The notes under the pieces: generated by a model
What the model was told of the DNA's origin: nothing
The model's input: the letters and a program-made list of their open reading frames with translations, nothing else
The model's database searches: none
Program-made: the position numbers and the translations under genes
Shown here: positions 33,491 to 45,924 of the stretch, one piece after another
Position numbering within the stretch: the first letter of the stretch is position 1
Layout of the letters: each line of letters begins with the position of its first letter
NCBI GenBank assembly: GCA_963573385.1
Contig: CAUYLG010070662.1
Location: 19,420 to 83,419 of the forward strand
DNA: 64,000 nucleotides
Direction: 5' to 3'
DNA from: Cacajao melanocephalus
Taxonomy: Eukaryota; Chordata; Mammalia; Primates; Pitheciidae

Positions 33491-33797
33491 TGTGTTTTCC
33501 CTGCCAGCTCTTCCTCCCTTTCGGGTGCCCCAGCCTCTCTCCCTGCCTTTTTCTCCCCAGGCTTTGACGGCTCTCAGCTGACACCTCTGCTGCTCTGGCA
33601 ACCCAAGAACAGCCTGGAGAAAGGTCAGCTGGCTGCCTTCCCCAGGGGCCTGCCCAGATCCTTGGATCCCAGTGGTGCGTGGTGTGGGAGCGCCCTCTGT
33701 TGGCTGTGTGGACGACGGACAGCACTGGAAACAGGCTTCCTCTTCCCTGTGCTGCTCACCCCTGAGACTTCCAGCTTTCTTAATAAGGGACTTTAGT
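33491..33797 (+). other. exon-like GC-rich segment
   Basis: A long pyrimidine tract (33505-33558) ends in CTCCCCAG at 33560. Next comes an open frame from GGC TTT GAC with G/C-biased third positions, running to a stop at 33796. Donor-like sequences (AAAG|GTCAGC, CAGTG|GTGCGT) follow at 33622 and 33673. A 183-codon frame is also open on the other strand, so openness alone is weak evidence. The protein is not recognised. Confidence 0.2.
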
Positions 33798-34984
33798 CCC
33801 CCTATAATCTGCCACTTATAGCACATGCTTTGGAGAATGAAAGAGGGGGGTGTGAATAAGTGCACTGAGATACTGAGTATTCGGCAGATGTGTCTTGAGC
33901 AGATGGTGAGGAAGGCTTCCCTGACCACCTACTTGGGTCTCAGCCCCATGGGAATGAGCCAACAAAATGTATGCAACAAAGTTAGGGAGCCCTCACTGGT
34001 GAAAGGGCCAGCTATTCTCAATTTATGTTCGAAAAAGTCAGAATCTTAAATCTATGCTTACCCAATGACTTCATGCTTTCCCTTGGGAATAATTTCCCAA
34101 GGCTTCAATTTCCCCTTTGCAACAGGGACCCAAGGTGGAGACCCAAGGGTTCCAATTCCAGAAAGAGGGAGGACTGAAGTTTTTCTAGTGGATTTAACAG
34201 AAAGAGGTCAAAGGCACGTTTGTGAGAAGAAAGGGGACAGTCATAGAGGCACACAGGACTTGTAATGCTCCAGGTGTGTGACTCTAACAGCCTCAACAGG
34301 AAGAGAAAGGTGCTGTGTGCACACATGTTGATGCATGCACACACACACATATCAGGAGGCAGAACATCCAACAGCCTGCATGGCTAATATCCTGGGGTTT
34401 GAGAATATGCACATTTCCTATTTCTTGCCTTATAGAAGAAACACAACTAAAGGCACCATTTTATGTAAAAAACGTGAGTTTTCATTGCATTCCATGTGCT
34501 GATGATTAAAGAAAAGGCTCTGATAAGCAATGGCTATTCTTTTTTTTTTTCACATAAGGGCAGTGGAGAAGCAGTGGCTATTCTTTAATTCAGGATGACA
34601 GCTCTAGGAAAACCAAAGGACCATTTGGCCCAATTTGGTCCAAAGTGTGTTCTTTAGAACATTACCTCCCATGAGACATTAATAGTTATTTCAAGGTATG
34701 GCCAAATAAATTTCAAAAATACAGGATTAAATAAAGTTAAACAGATTGATTTCTCATGGGATAGCTCAGAGCCTTTAATATGATAATGTCTTATGAATTT
34801 CTAAGAAAGGAGGAGACTGCACTCAGCATTTCACAAAAGACATGAATAACAGATTTTTTTCCCAAAATGTTATGGGAGAAAATTCTAAACTTACACATGG
34901 GCAAAGCAAGACCCCAAGTAGCATAATTCAATTATTGTTAAATAACCACTTACTATAAGAATCATGATTTTTGTTTGTTTGCTT
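33798..34984. other. unassigned sequence
   Basis: Contains a short CA run (34328-34351) and a T run at 34541-34550. No gene or transposon recognised. Confidence 0.5.
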
Positions 34985-35150
34985 TTGCATGTTTGTTTTA
35001 GTTAATCTCTTTGGATCCTGTACTAACCTACATAGGTAGGTACTATGTTACCATGCTAAATAACAGATGAGAAGAGAGACTCAGAGAAGTGAAGCAGTTT
35101 GTCCCAAGTTATGGCACTGGTCAGTGACAGCAATACTCAATACCAAGCAC
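34985..35150 (-). mobile_element. MIR
   Basis: TAATCTCTTTGGATCCTGTA, AGAGACTCAGAGAAGTGAAG and GTTATGGCACTGGTCAGTGA are antisense MIR. Confidence 0.75.
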
Positions 35151-35329
35151 CTCTCTATAAACCGTATACACTTCCACTTTGCCAACTCCTCTGAGCATGA
35201 TTTTACAGAAAGTTTAAAATGTGGCAGCTGTCCCCAAAGCCATACATTATACTTAGAATTGTTTTTAAAATCATATAAAAAAGAGAAACAGAGTACTAAA
35301 AAATGTGGACAAGAAGTGGCATTGTACAT

Positions 35330-35430
35330 CTGAGGTGAGAAGACTGAGGGAGACCTGAGATTGGGAAAACTTTGCAGGGGAAGTGAATTTTAGTTATGTT
35401 CTGAAGGATAGAGGAGGCTTAGTTAGATCG
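35330..35430 (-). mobile_element. possible L2 scrap
   Basis: GACTGAGGGAGACCTGAGAT and TATGTTCTGAAGGATAGAGG resemble antisense L2. Short. Confidence 0.4.
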
Positions 35431-35639
35431 AAGGTCAGCAACTTTTTAATGTAAAGTACCTGGTAGTAAATATTTTCTGCTTTGTGAGCCATACAGACTC
35501 TGTTGTAAGTGCTTGACATTGCCATGCAGCGTGAAAGCAGCCATAGATAATGTGCAAACAAAAGGACGTGGCTGTGTTCCAATAAAACTTTATCTATAAA
35601 ACAGGCAGCTAGCCCATGGGCCCTAACTTGCCAAGCCTT
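35431..35639 (+). mobile_element. hAT-type non-autonomous DNA transposon
   Basis: AAGGTCAGCAACTTTTTAAT at one end and AACTTGCCAAGCCTT at the other are imperfect inverted repeats. The interior has TTTCTGCTTTGTGAGCCATA and TGTTCCAATAAAACTTTATC, a very common mammalian hAT-Charlie-group element. Subfamily not determined. Confidence 0.7.
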
Positions 35640-36397
35640 AAGTGAGAAGGAAAAAGGTAGGAAATGAGGCCTTTTTGGGGTAGAAGAATCATTTTTAAAA
35701 AGATAGTGAGCAGTATACTCAAAGGCCAGTGCCAGGTCCCAGGCCTGCTCATAACTGTTCCCTTTCTGTCTCCCACTCCACCCAACCCCATTCAATTGTG
35801 TTCTAAGCCCTGAGGGTGAGCTTATTGCAGCTATGCAAAGAGAAAGCTGCCTGCATTTGAGATAAGCTGAATAAACAGCTCACTGATCCCAGTGGAAGGT
35901 GCTTGTGAACATGTGCCTGGATTTAGTCTATTGGGAAGGCAGAGAAAGACAACAAACCCAGTTTCCTCTTGAAAAAAGAGATTGGCCTTTTCTCCTTTTG
36001 AGAAGTCAAGGACAATGCTAAAATGCTTGCCCCTTTCTACAGACTGGGTTTGGACGACCTGTCCCTTTGCAGGTAGCAAAGCCAATATGTACAAGTCCCA
36101 CTTTCATCTGATATATCACAGCAACATCTCTGCTATTTTATCTATAGCAAAGATCCCATGATGTTATTCCCTTGCACATTAAACTTCAGCAACCCTCCAA
36201 CTGGTATGGGCTCAAAATCAGATGCAGCAGCCTGGCATTCAGTGAAAGACCATGTACATACAGCAGATTTCAAGTTAAGACTCCATCCTCATTCCCTTCA
36301 GCACCCACACCAAATAAAGTGCATTTGCCTTGGTGTCTCTTGTCCTTGTGCATGATTCACATGCTGCTACCTTCAGACTTTCGTACTTGCAACTAGA
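35640..36397. other. unassigned sequence
   Basis: No recognised repeat or gene. Confidence 0.5.
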
Positions 36398-36560
36398 GCA
36401 GTCTACTTTCTTCCTTTCATTCAAGTCCTACCTTGTCCTTCAAGGCTCTACTTTCTAATTCCTTCTGCTTGGAGATAACACCTGTATTTAACTCTGAATT
36501 ACCACAACCCAGATACTGCAGTATCACTTTTATTGGCTTGCCTTTTTTTTTCCAAAATAA
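36398..36560 (+). mobile_element. L2 fragment, sense
   Basis: TTCAAGTCCTACCTTGTCCT, AAGGCTCTACTTTCTAATTC and CACAACCCAGATACTG resemble sense L2. Confidence 0.5.
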
Positions 36561-36704
36561 AATTAAGTTTTCAATAATTATAAAAACACAAACTTACTGA
36601 TTAAAAAACGCAAGTGTTCTGGAATGTATAATAAAAAAAAGAAAAACTCAGAAGGATGGTAAGGTCCAAAAAGACGAACAAAGGTAATACGGCACAGTCT
36701 TTCA
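36561..36704. other. A-rich unassigned sequence
   Basis: A-rich with no clear source. A retrotransposon tail is possible. Confidence 0.4.
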
Positions 36705-36930
36705 GGGAATGCAACTGCTTTTGGTGTGGCTGAGTACAGGATCCCTACAGGGAGTGACTAGAAGTGAGACTGGAGAGACAGCAGGATCCAGACCATGTTA
36801 AATTCTATAAGTTCCATTGAGTCTTAATTTATAGATCATTAGAGAAAAAGCACATCTTTACTAAGCACCTAGGTTGACACATAGTAGGCAATCAACGTAT
36901 CTTTGTTAAATTAATGTAAGGTCTTGGGGT
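36705..36930. mobile_element. L2 fragments in opposite directions
   Basis: 36705-36860 (AGTGACTAGAAGTGAGACTG, CAGACCATGTTAAATTC) is antisense L2. 36865-36930 (ACATAGTAGGCAATCAACGT, TTTGTTAAATTAATG) is a sense L2 terminus. Confidence 0.5.
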
Positions 36931-37549
36931 CCTAGGCTGAGAAAGCGCCCCAAGTGGATTTCCTAATTGTTCATATAGAAAAGGCACTGTCTCAGAGAGT
37001 CTGCAGTAGAAAGCTCAGGGGGTGCTGGCTACTGCAGATAGTCCCCAAAGCCAATTCCTTAATCATTTTCCCCTCAAAACACTGACTACATGCCTCTCCC
37101 TCTGTATTGGACTGTGTACTAAAACTAGGCAGGAGAATGTGAACAGATTCATTCCACAGTGAGCTGCTGAGGGAAATGAGAATTCACATTGAGGAGTTAT
37201 CCAGCTAAAGGGCAACTCTCCAGTAATGTGCTAGAAGGAGAAAAGCTCAGGGCACTGGTGATGGGGAGAGGAAGAGGGAGGAGGAAGCTCATGAGTGGGC
37301 CCCTTTGTCCTAACACTGACCTTCCCAACCTGGAAGCATTTTACAGAGTAGCAGGATTATAAGTTTCAATGAACCCAGAAAGTCATTGAGCCCCACCCCT
37401 CTATTTGCATTTGGGTGCCATTTGGCCTTGCTTTGAACACTCCCTAATACATGGAACTCATCCTATATCCCGGAGGCCAATGTGGAGCAGTGGCCAGATG
37501 CAACTGTGGACAATGAAAAGAGGAAGGAGGACCAGTCCCCCAAGAAGCA
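36931..37549. other. unassigned sequence
   Basis: No gene or named repeat; a purine-rich patch (37255-37290). Confidence 0.5.
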
Positions 37550-37752
37550 GTTACTAATATGTCAGGCACTGTCTAGGCATACCACCTGGCGCTTCATGTA
37601 TCTGTCATGACAACCTTGTGAATGGGGATTAATATCCCTATTTTACATGCAAGAAAACTGAGGCTCACGGATATTGAGTCATTTGACCTAATTACAAATC
37701 TGGTAAGCAGCAGCTGGAATTCAAACTCAGGATGTTCTACTACCCAGGCCCA
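37550..37752 (-). mobile_element. MIR
   Basis: AACCTTGTGAATGGGGATTA, ACATGCAAGAAAACTGAGGC and GGAATTCAAACTCAGGATG are antisense MIR, nearly complete. Confidence 0.85.
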
Positions 37753-38207
37753 CGGTATCTTAGCCAAAACAGACAGCTTCCCATCAAGCCAAGAAAAGGC
37801 AAGATGATTTAGGTAGCCCCCATGGGAGGCCAGGGTAGGAGGGGATGATCCTGCAGATTGGCACTGCCACAGGGAGAGCATGAGAGGATGCTAGGCTGGG
37901 CCAGGAATGCAGGAAGTGCTTCAGGACAGGATTAGGGCACACTGGCAAGAACGGCCCTGCCGGCTCATGTGTTGTTGGTACTCTGTGTGCCTGTGCCTGT
38001 GCCTGCCCCACAATGAACATTTTGGGCATTTTCCCCTTCTTACACCCTTCCCACATCTCAAACAAAAGAGGAAAATAGTACAGCTCAGGGTGTACAGAAG
38101 TGTCCTGGCTTGATCCCATAATCACACAAAGAAAGCCCCACCTTGGATCTTTTACCATCTCTCCTTTGAAAACCATCAGAAAGCTCATCCCACCCTTCCC
38201 CTACTTA
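37753..38207. other. unassigned sequence
   Basis: No recognised repeat. A 134-codon antisense frame (37784-38188) has no domain signs. Confidence 0.5.
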
Positions 38208-38505
38208 TAAAGCACTTTTATCCTTTCAACAATCATCGTCTATTCCCTGGGCCAGGCACTACAAATACCAAAAACAACATCAACAATAATAGTAAATATT
38301 TACAAAGTTCTTCCTGTGTGCCAGGAGCTCTGCTAAGGGCTTTATGTGCATTTTCTTACTTAATCCTAACAACAACCTTGTGAGATGCTGTGGTTATTTC
38401 CATTTTACAGATGAGGAAACTGAGGCTCCAACTAATTCATCCAAAGTCACACACAGTCAGTGATGGGGCTAGGATCTGAAATCAGAACCCAAGTGCAGAA
38501 CCACA
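38208..38505 (-). mobile_element. L2 scrap and full MIR
   Basis: 38208-38265 (CAACAATCATCGTCTATTCC, GGGCCAGGCACTAC) is L2-like. 38270-38505 is an excellent antisense MIR with CATTTTACAGATGAGGAAAC and AAAGTCACACACAGTCAGTG. Confidence 0.85.
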
Positions 38506-38528
38506 ATGACTTTCAAGGAACTAACTCA

Positions 38529-39170
<642 letters not shown>

Positions 39171-39199
39171 AATCTCCTCTAATAGTCTCAGGTTGAGGT

Positions 39200-39500
39200 A
39201 GAAGGACATTTAAGCAGAAGGATTTCAACTTGCAGTGACCAGAGATAAGGGTGGGCAGGGCAGAGCCGGGGGTGTGAGAAGAGATCATTAGGGGATGCAA
39301 GAACGGGTAAGATTTCGTAAAATATTATAAACCACACTAAGAAACGGGAACCTTATTCTGAAGGCAAAAGAAAATTATGAAGTGTTTTAGGATCTTTTCT
39401 CTGACTACAGAGTAGAAAGTGAACCAGACAGGCAACAGGGGAAGGATGAATGGAGACAGGGAGACTAGTCAAGAAAACATTTATAATAACGAAGAAGAGC
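39200..39500 (-). mobile_element. L2, antisense
   Basis: GGTAGAAGGACATTTAAGCA, GGAACCTTATTCTGAAGGCA and AAGTGAACCAGACAGGCAAC match the antisense L2 layout. Confidence 0.55.
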
Positions 39501-39574
39501 AATGATGAGGACAGGGGCTCAGGCTAAGGGGCAGTGAGCCCAGAGACAACAGGACAAGTTTCAGAGATACTGTG

Positions 39575-39682
39575 TTGAACTCCATTTTATTGACTGAAAA
39601 ATTGAGTCTTAGGAAACTAAGTCCCCATCATTGTTAAAACTAGGACCCAGACTCTGATTTTTTGATTCTGAGGATCCTTTCT
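39575..39682 (-). mobile_element. MIR fragment
   Basis: CTCCATTTTATTGACTGAAA and AACTAGGACCCAGACTCTG. Confidence 0.55.
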
Positions 39683-39769
39683 GGAAACTCATATCCTTTT
39701 TTCTAGAATTTTCTCTCTCTCACTTACTTCTGTAACAGTGTGAGTATTACCCTGAGCTACCATCCTGAC

Positions 39770-39975
39770 AAATGTTCTAGAAACATTTTTAATTCTTATA
39801 ATAATCACCAGATATTATGAGAATTATAATCCTCATTTTGAAATTATGAAATCAGAATTCCAGAAACTCAAAAAAAATTTGTGTCTATGACCATGTAAAT
39901 ACGAAGTAGCAGAGTCAGGATTTGAACCCAGGCTGTCTGGTTCCAATGCGTGTGTTTTTTTCTGGTGTACAATGC
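39770..39975 (-). mobile_element. MIR
   Basis: TTCTTATAATAATCACCAG, AAGTAGCAGAGTCAGGATTT and GAACCCAGGCTGTCTGGTTC are antisense MIR. Confidence 0.85.
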
Positions 39976-40414
39976 CAATCGCTGATACACCACCATTGGT
40001 TTCCCCAAAATTCTACCTGCCCCCTCTCCATTTTATTTTAAGATGTTGGGTTTTACAAATGGAAATAAAAATACCAACTAAGGAAACCTAGTATGTAATA
40101 CATTCTTGGATAAAGTTATTTTTGTCCACAAAATTACAGAAGGTTCTGATCAGCAGAAAAGCAGCCAGGAAATTTCATGCTTTAATAACTTCCAAATATT
40201 TTATATTATTATTTACTTATTTTCTCAGGAAGTAAATTCCTCACTTGGAGGAATGAGGGTGGGCAAGACGTGTCCACATTCACAGGTATTTATTCTCAAG
40301 AAGTGAGGTACCTGTGATTCTAAAAATAGAGGAGTCAAAAGGAAAAAAAATGGTAAGGCACCTGGAAAAACCACAGCCTCCAATTATTGATTCACTATTG
40401 TGGACTATATCCAC
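39976..40414. other. unassigned sequence
   Basis: No recognised repeat or gene. Confidence 0.5.
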
Positions 40415-40590
40415 TAACTTATTTAGGTGTCTCAACCTTTGTAGGAGGGTGATACTTTTATCTCTCTTTTACAAATGGCAAAACGGATGCCCGGAAAGGT
40501 GAAGTGACTAGCCCAGTGTCATCCAGGTGAAAATACAAGAAGACAAGATTCAAACACAGGATCTGTCTGTCATAAAGTGCTTTCTGTTTC
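40415..40590 (-). mobile_element. MIR
   Basis: TCTTTTACAAATGGCAAAAC, AAGTGACTAGCCCAGTGTCA and AAGATTCAAACACAGGATC. Confidence 0.75.
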
Positions 40591-40799
40591 TGCTGCAATC
40601 TACCACATCCTCCTTGATGGTTAGCCTAACTCATCTCTTGCTTTCTCATGACTAATTTTATGAGAAGGTAATGGTTGCAACCATTATCAGGGTATAAAAT
40701 GAGGAGCAGGGCAAACATCACCCCTCCAAGCCTACAGCATTTTCTCCTACCATCTTGCTATCAGAACTTCCACTCTTAGCAAGTCATCTTTATGAAAGA

Positions 40800-41095
40800 A
40801 TGAGAGGAACATTATACTTAGTGTCTGCCCTGGGGCCTAACCCTTGCTCCAGCCAGGCACAATGGTACATGCCTGTAGTCCCAGCTACTTGAGAGGTTGA
40901 GGTGGGAGAATAACTTAAGCCCAGGAATTTGAGACCAGACTATGCAACATAGTGAGATCCCATCTCAAAGTAAATAAACAAATAAAATAAAATAAAATAA
41001 CCCTCTGCTGTGCCATAGGTGTGGGACTATGGGCAAACCATTCCCCCTCACTGGTCCTAAGTAACATTATCCTTAAGGTAAGAAAGTTAGAAGAT
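40800..41095 (+). mobile_element. possible MIR interrupted by a FLAM
   Basis: CTGCCCTGGGGCCTAACCC before and GGTGTGGGACTATGGGCAAA after the Alu monomer could be one sense MIR. Weak match. Confidence 0.4.
40852..41000 (+). mobile_element. free left Alu monomer (FLAM)
   Basis: A single 7SL-derived monomer: GCCAGGCACAATGGTACATG, CTGTAGTCCCAGCTACTTGA, CAACATAGTGAGATCCCATC, then a tail of AAATA/AAAAT units. No right monomer follows. A TAACCCT-type target duplication is visible. Monomers predate dimeric Alu. Confidence 0.85.
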
Positions 41096-42199
41096 AACTA
41101 GAGGCCCTTCGTGGTTTTACATTTTAGGATGTTAGCAGCTCAGAGGAAACAGACTGGATTAGTTCTCAGAGCAAAGGTGAACATATATAGAGCAGAAGAG
41201 GCAGTGGTATGAGGCAGGGGAGAGGAAACAGGAAGACTTAAAATAAGGAGTAGGTCTCTAATAGAGGGGCAAGAGGTAGCCCAAGGTGACAACTCTGCCC
41301 CCTTGTCCGCAACCTTGCTGACAAACTTCATCCCCCCTGAAGGACCCAGGGCCCTGGGAGAACATCTATCAGGTGTTATTAGAATCTGGGGCAAGAAAAC
41401 GGGAGTAGAAGACAGCCAGTGGCAAATCTTCCAGTCACTCTGAATGCCCTGTGAGACCAGACTGTGCTCAAAACCTGTGCTTTGCTGCAGAGGCTGCTGA
41501 GTTGGTGGCACAGGATGGCCAGCCGTAATTGTAGAACCAGCCTAGTCTTCCCGCTCCCTTTTTCTGGCTGCCATTTTCACATGAAAACCATAAAAGATCC
41601 CAGAAATGGGAGGTGCACTTAATGGGTTTTTTTGGCACCAAGAAATTAATCTTTTTTAAACCAAAGAGAATTTTTTTTTCTTTCCTAAAGATCTTTGGCA
41701 AACAGGAGCTAAATTGCTTCCAGACCTCATGAAAGGTATTTTGTGCAAACGAGGTGTGATTTACACTTCCTTTAATTAGTCTGAACCTTGGAAAAAGAGA
41801 GAAATAATAGAAAACAAGAGCTATGTAGAAAACAAGTCCAAACAGCCCTAAAATAACAGTTTTGTGAAAGCATCAGTTGAGGGTGTTAGATGCAGACCAA
41901 CAACAAAAAGAAATCTTTCTCATTCTGGGAGTGGAGCAATTACCAGTGAATTGAAGTTTTGTTGGACTCTTTTCCCTGGGGATGGGGGTGGGGGAAAAGT
42001 TTGGCAGAAAGGAGCTTTAGTGTTCTCAGAGTGAGTTTCAAGTTCTGGTTGACCTTCCTTTCGTTAAGCTTCAGTCTTTTCTGAGGGCATTTGGGGTCTA
42101 GGAAGCCAGAGAGTCAGGGAAAGAAAAAGACAGTGCTGCTTGTAATCATGGACATTTTGCCACCAAGCTTGCCTCAGCTGGATGGCAACATGGCATTTT
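41096..42199. other. unassigned sequence
   Basis: More than 1 kb without a recognised repeat. A 123-codon antisense frame (41140-41511) shows no domain. Confidence 0.5.
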
Positions 42200-42310
42200 G
42201 GAAGGGGAATGGCCTCTGGAATCATAGACCTGGGTTCAAATTTGACTCTGCCATTTACCACCACTGTGACCTGGAAACTCACATTTCCAATCAGTTGACC
42301 ACTATCTTAC
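42200..42310 (+). mobile_element. MIR fragment
   Basis: GGCCTCTGGAATCATAGACC, TGGGTTCAAATTTGACTCTG and CCACTGTGACCTGGAAAC are a good sense MIR head. Confidence 0.8.
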
Positions 42311-42424
42311 TTCTTGGAGGCTTCTTTTCCTGGTTTCCTGGTGCCCCAGCTCCTGTGGTCATTCCATCATGTTGCTCCTGCTTAGTCTTTTGTGCTGGTT
42401 TAGGACCATCTGCCAGAAGTTAGT

Positions 42425-42740
42425 TACTAGAGTTGCTCAAGGCTCAGTCTCAAGCCCACTTCTCCTTTTGGTTAGTTGGCTTTATCAAGATAATGTATAG
42501 ACATGCCCTGTTTCACCTTTAACCCAACAAGCCCTCATATTCTATTGCCCAGACAGGTCTTCTTCCTTAGTTTTGGTCCTTATATACAATTGTCTTGCCA
42601 CGTTTACTTGGATGTTTCAAAGTACCTCAGATTCAACTTATCCAAAACTGAACTCTGGATCTGCCATCTTTATCAGCTCCACTTACCAAGGCTTTCTTTT
42701 CTGAATAAAGTTGATTTCATCTCTGCACTGACATATTACA
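42425..42740 (+). mobile_element. L2, sense
   Basis: GCTCAAGGCTCAGTCTCAAG, TTACTTGGATGTTTCAAAGT and TTATCCAAAACTGAACTCTG preserve the internal order of L2 in sense orientation. Confidence 0.75.
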
Positions 42741-42844
42741 TGATCTGAGCCAATCTTGCTTCATCTCTATGCAAAATAGGAAAGTTGGTTGAGATGGTCT
42801 TTGAGCATATCTTGCTCTGACCTTGTGTGGCAACTCCATTGTGA

Positions 42845-43192
<348 letters not shown>

Positions 43193-43201
43193 CATTCATC
43201 T

Positions 43202-43594
43202 CTTTTTAATTGGTTCACTTATAGTCTACCACAATCTCTGGACCCATCCACAGCCTAAGTCCAAGAGTCCTTGTGGGAGTTTAAGTTTATTCAAATAATA
43301 CTGGACACAGCAAGAATAGCCGCAGCGGTGAATCTTATCTTTAACTTCATGAATCCAATCCTTTCTATCTATTCTTTTCCCAGAGAGGTGCAGAGGCGGA
43401 GGATAGGGGGCGGGCAGAGAAAAAGAAACAAAAAAACTACCTTTTGGGCAAAAGGAATGGAATGGCCAAGGCTACATTACATACCAGCCCAAAAAAAAAA
43501 AACAATTTCCATTGACCCTGAGGAATATGAAAGAGGAATGTCAGAAGCCCAGTTTAATTGATAATTTCACTGTCCATATGTGAAGAAAGAGCAA
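43202..43594. other. unassigned sequence
   Basis: No repeat recognised apart from an 12-base A run near 43490. A 96-codon frame has no domain. Confidence 0.5.
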
Positions 43595-43745
43595 TGAACC
43601 AGAGGAATTGGGCTCAAGGCCCAGCTCTGCCTTCAACATGCTGCTGGACCTAGGATCAGTCTTTACTGTCTCCAGGGCTTAATCTTCTTGCTATAGAATG
43701 AAGGGATTGTACTGAGTGATTTACATGGGCTATGGCAGCTCTCAG
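43595..43745 (+). mobile_element. MIR/MIR3-type SINE
   Basis: TTGGGCTCAAGGCCCAGCTC, TGGACCTAGGATCAGTC and the tail GAATGAAGGGATTGTACTGA are MIR3-like. Confidence 0.6.
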
Positions 43746-43854
43746 GTTTGTAAAACTGTTTTATAAACTATGAAGAGAATGAGGGAAGGGTCCAGGGATT
43801 CTCCTTTGTAGCTTTCCTAGAAAACCATGCATCTTCCCCATGAAAGGAAGAATA

Positions 43855-44060
43855 CAAATAACAATGGCGGAAATCTACTGAATGTCTATTATATGCCTGT
43901 GGACATACTAATGCCCATAGTTAACAGTCAAACTAAAACCCAACACAAAGAGAAAGTATTGTATCCAAGGCCACATAACTAGTAAGTGATAGAACTGAGA
44001 TTGCAGATCTCAAGCTAATTCCAAGCCTGTGCTGAACACTGTCCTCTTCATGTACCTAGC
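43855..44060 (-). mobile_element. MIR
   Basis: CTACTGAATGTCTATTATAT, CCAAGGCCACATAACTAGTA and TGATAGAACTGAGATTGCAG. Confidence 0.75.
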
Positions 44061-44089
44061 CACTTTTTGTTGTTATTGTACCTTTGTTT

Positions 44090-44525
44090 GTTTATTCTTC
44101 CATTCACTCATGCTACTAATGTTCCTTAAGTACTTTCTCTGTGCATGAAACTGTGTAAACACAAGTAAGCATGAGAAAAGATTTATCAGGAAGTTCACAG
44201 TTTAGCAAAAGAAACAAGAAACCGTGATCAGGAGGTTTAGAAAAGTTATCTTTCTTTCCAAAGCACCGTTCTAATTATGTTTATGATCCTCCTCAAAAGG
44301 CTTCAAAGGTTCCCCTTTGCCTACAGGATAAAGGCCAAGTAGCTTAGCCTGTTTTCTAATCCCTCTGAGATCTGGCTCCTGTCTTGTCTCCTCTCTACGT
44401 CATTCATTCAACAATATTTGTTAAGTGCTAACTATGTGCCAGACCCTGTACTGGAGTCTCGGAATGCAATGCTGAGTGGTACAGACTTAGGACCTGCTCT
44501 CCTGGAGCCTGCAGATCTTAATAAA
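44090..44525. mobile_element. L2 pieces: antisense, sense, antisense
   Basis: 44095-44220 (CTTTCTCTGTGCATGAAACT) is antisense. 44260-44395 (CTTCAAAGGTTCCCCTTTGC, GATCTGGCTCCTG) is sense. 44400-44525 (CAACAATATTTGTTAAGTGC, TGTGCCAGACCCTG) is antisense. Three fragments with alternating direction. Confidence 0.65.
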
Positions 44526-44919
44526 ATTATCACACTGATATAGAATTAGGCAATTCTTTCAACTTTCAGTGGTCCAGCCCCGCTAGATTCAGGGTCTTCC
44601 CTTCCAGCAGAGGCTCCCAGCCCAGGAAGTACATACTTATGCAGTTCTCCTTGGACCTTTTGGATAGTCAGTTGATCTTTAACCACGTGATTTGTCTAAT
44701 TAATCAACCAGGAACATCTGCTTCTGAAGATAACTTTTTTTTGGTCCCATGAATAAATGTTTATTTTATTTTAAGATTGTTTTTCAACAACAGGTTGCTG
44801 GCTACATACTACTAAATTGCTGGCTACATACTACTATGGAATGCCATGATCTCCCTTCAGAGAAGTCTCTGCTTAAAGTTAATTGCTTATTGCTTATGTT
44901 CCCAATTTAATTCTAGATT
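44526..44919. other. unassigned; small tandem duplication
   Basis: TTGCTGGCTACATACTACTA occurs at 44795 and again at 44817, a 22-base period with two perfect 20-base copies. Otherwise unrecognised. Confidence 0.6.
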
Positions 44920-45030
44920 TCAAGAGGGCAGAGTTTTTGCATATTCTTGCTCATCATCAAATGCCCAGCATTTTGCCCAGTGCTGGGCATGATGTTCTGT
45001 ACATGTGCTGATTAGATTGAGTCATCCTTA
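44920..45030 (+). mobile_element. L2 3' fragment
   Basis: TCAAGAGGGCAGAGTTTTTG and TGCCCAGCATTTTGCCCAGT, sense. Confidence 0.5.
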
Positions 45031-45064
45031 ACTATATAAAGCCTTAATTCAAAAGGAGACTGTG

Positions 45065-45230
45065 GCAGACATAGATTCTTACCTTAAAAAAAAAAATTTC
45101 ACAAGGTGAAACAGAGCCTGAGAGGAAAAGCAACTTTCCAAAAGCCACAGAGAAAGTTGATAGATGAATTGAAGTTGGAACCAAAGAGAATCAGAAGTCC
45201 TGAGCCTCTGCTATACCACACCCACTCACA
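45065..45230 (-). mobile_element. MIR
   Basis: AAGGTGAAACAGAGCCTGAG, AGCAACTTTCCAAAAGCCAC and CTCTGCTATACCACACCC. Confidence 0.7.
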
Positions 45231-45924
45231 CCTTGAGTCTGAAATGACCAGGAGGACAGGTGCGTAACTCGAGGCAGACAGTCTCCCCAGCTTTTGTTGT
45301 ACATAAATTTACATCAGAGAGCCATTGAGCTGACTCTTTTAGACAGAGAAGAGACAATCTTCATGGCAAAAACCCTTGCCTGCCTCCAAACAAGACCTCT
45401 GACTGAGGAAAACATTCATTCACTCCCTCTAACCCAAACTCCCCCAAACACTATTTCCTATTATGTCTCCATAACCAAATTCAACCCACCGGAATCTCAA
45501 GATTAGATCTGTGGGCTCACAAAGGCCTAATCACCCAATTAAGAGAGGGAAAATCTGATCCTTTCTAAACAAAGTGAAGTGTGAGGTAACCCAGTTGCTG
45601 AGATTATGTCTCACTCAGGAAGAAGCAAAGGAGCTGGGAGAGAATGGGTGGGTCATTCATTAAAGGGAATTTTCCAGGAAATTTGAGGGGTGTGTCTCTC
45701 CAGATCTCAGTGTTCCAGGCCCCAGAAAAATGCTGGAGGCAAGGTCCTGGCTTTAGGAGGACCATGGGGGTGAGGATGGCTTTACTCTCCTCGCCCCAAA
45801 TTCCTAAGTACTCTCTAGGTGCATTCTGATCTCTCACTGGACAACTAGCCTGGTATCAATGATGAACTTTATACACAGGCCCAAAAAATCCAAGAGAAAA
45901 GTACTTAGAAAGATAAACTATAGG
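45231..45924. other. unassigned sequence
   Basis: No recognised repeat. Chance frames of 60-77 codons on both strands. Confidence 0.5.

Noticed and set aside
33377..33928. 183-codon minus-strand frame
   Set aside because: It overlaps the GC-rich exon-like segment and the GT tract on the opposite strand; no domain, and openness is explained by composition.
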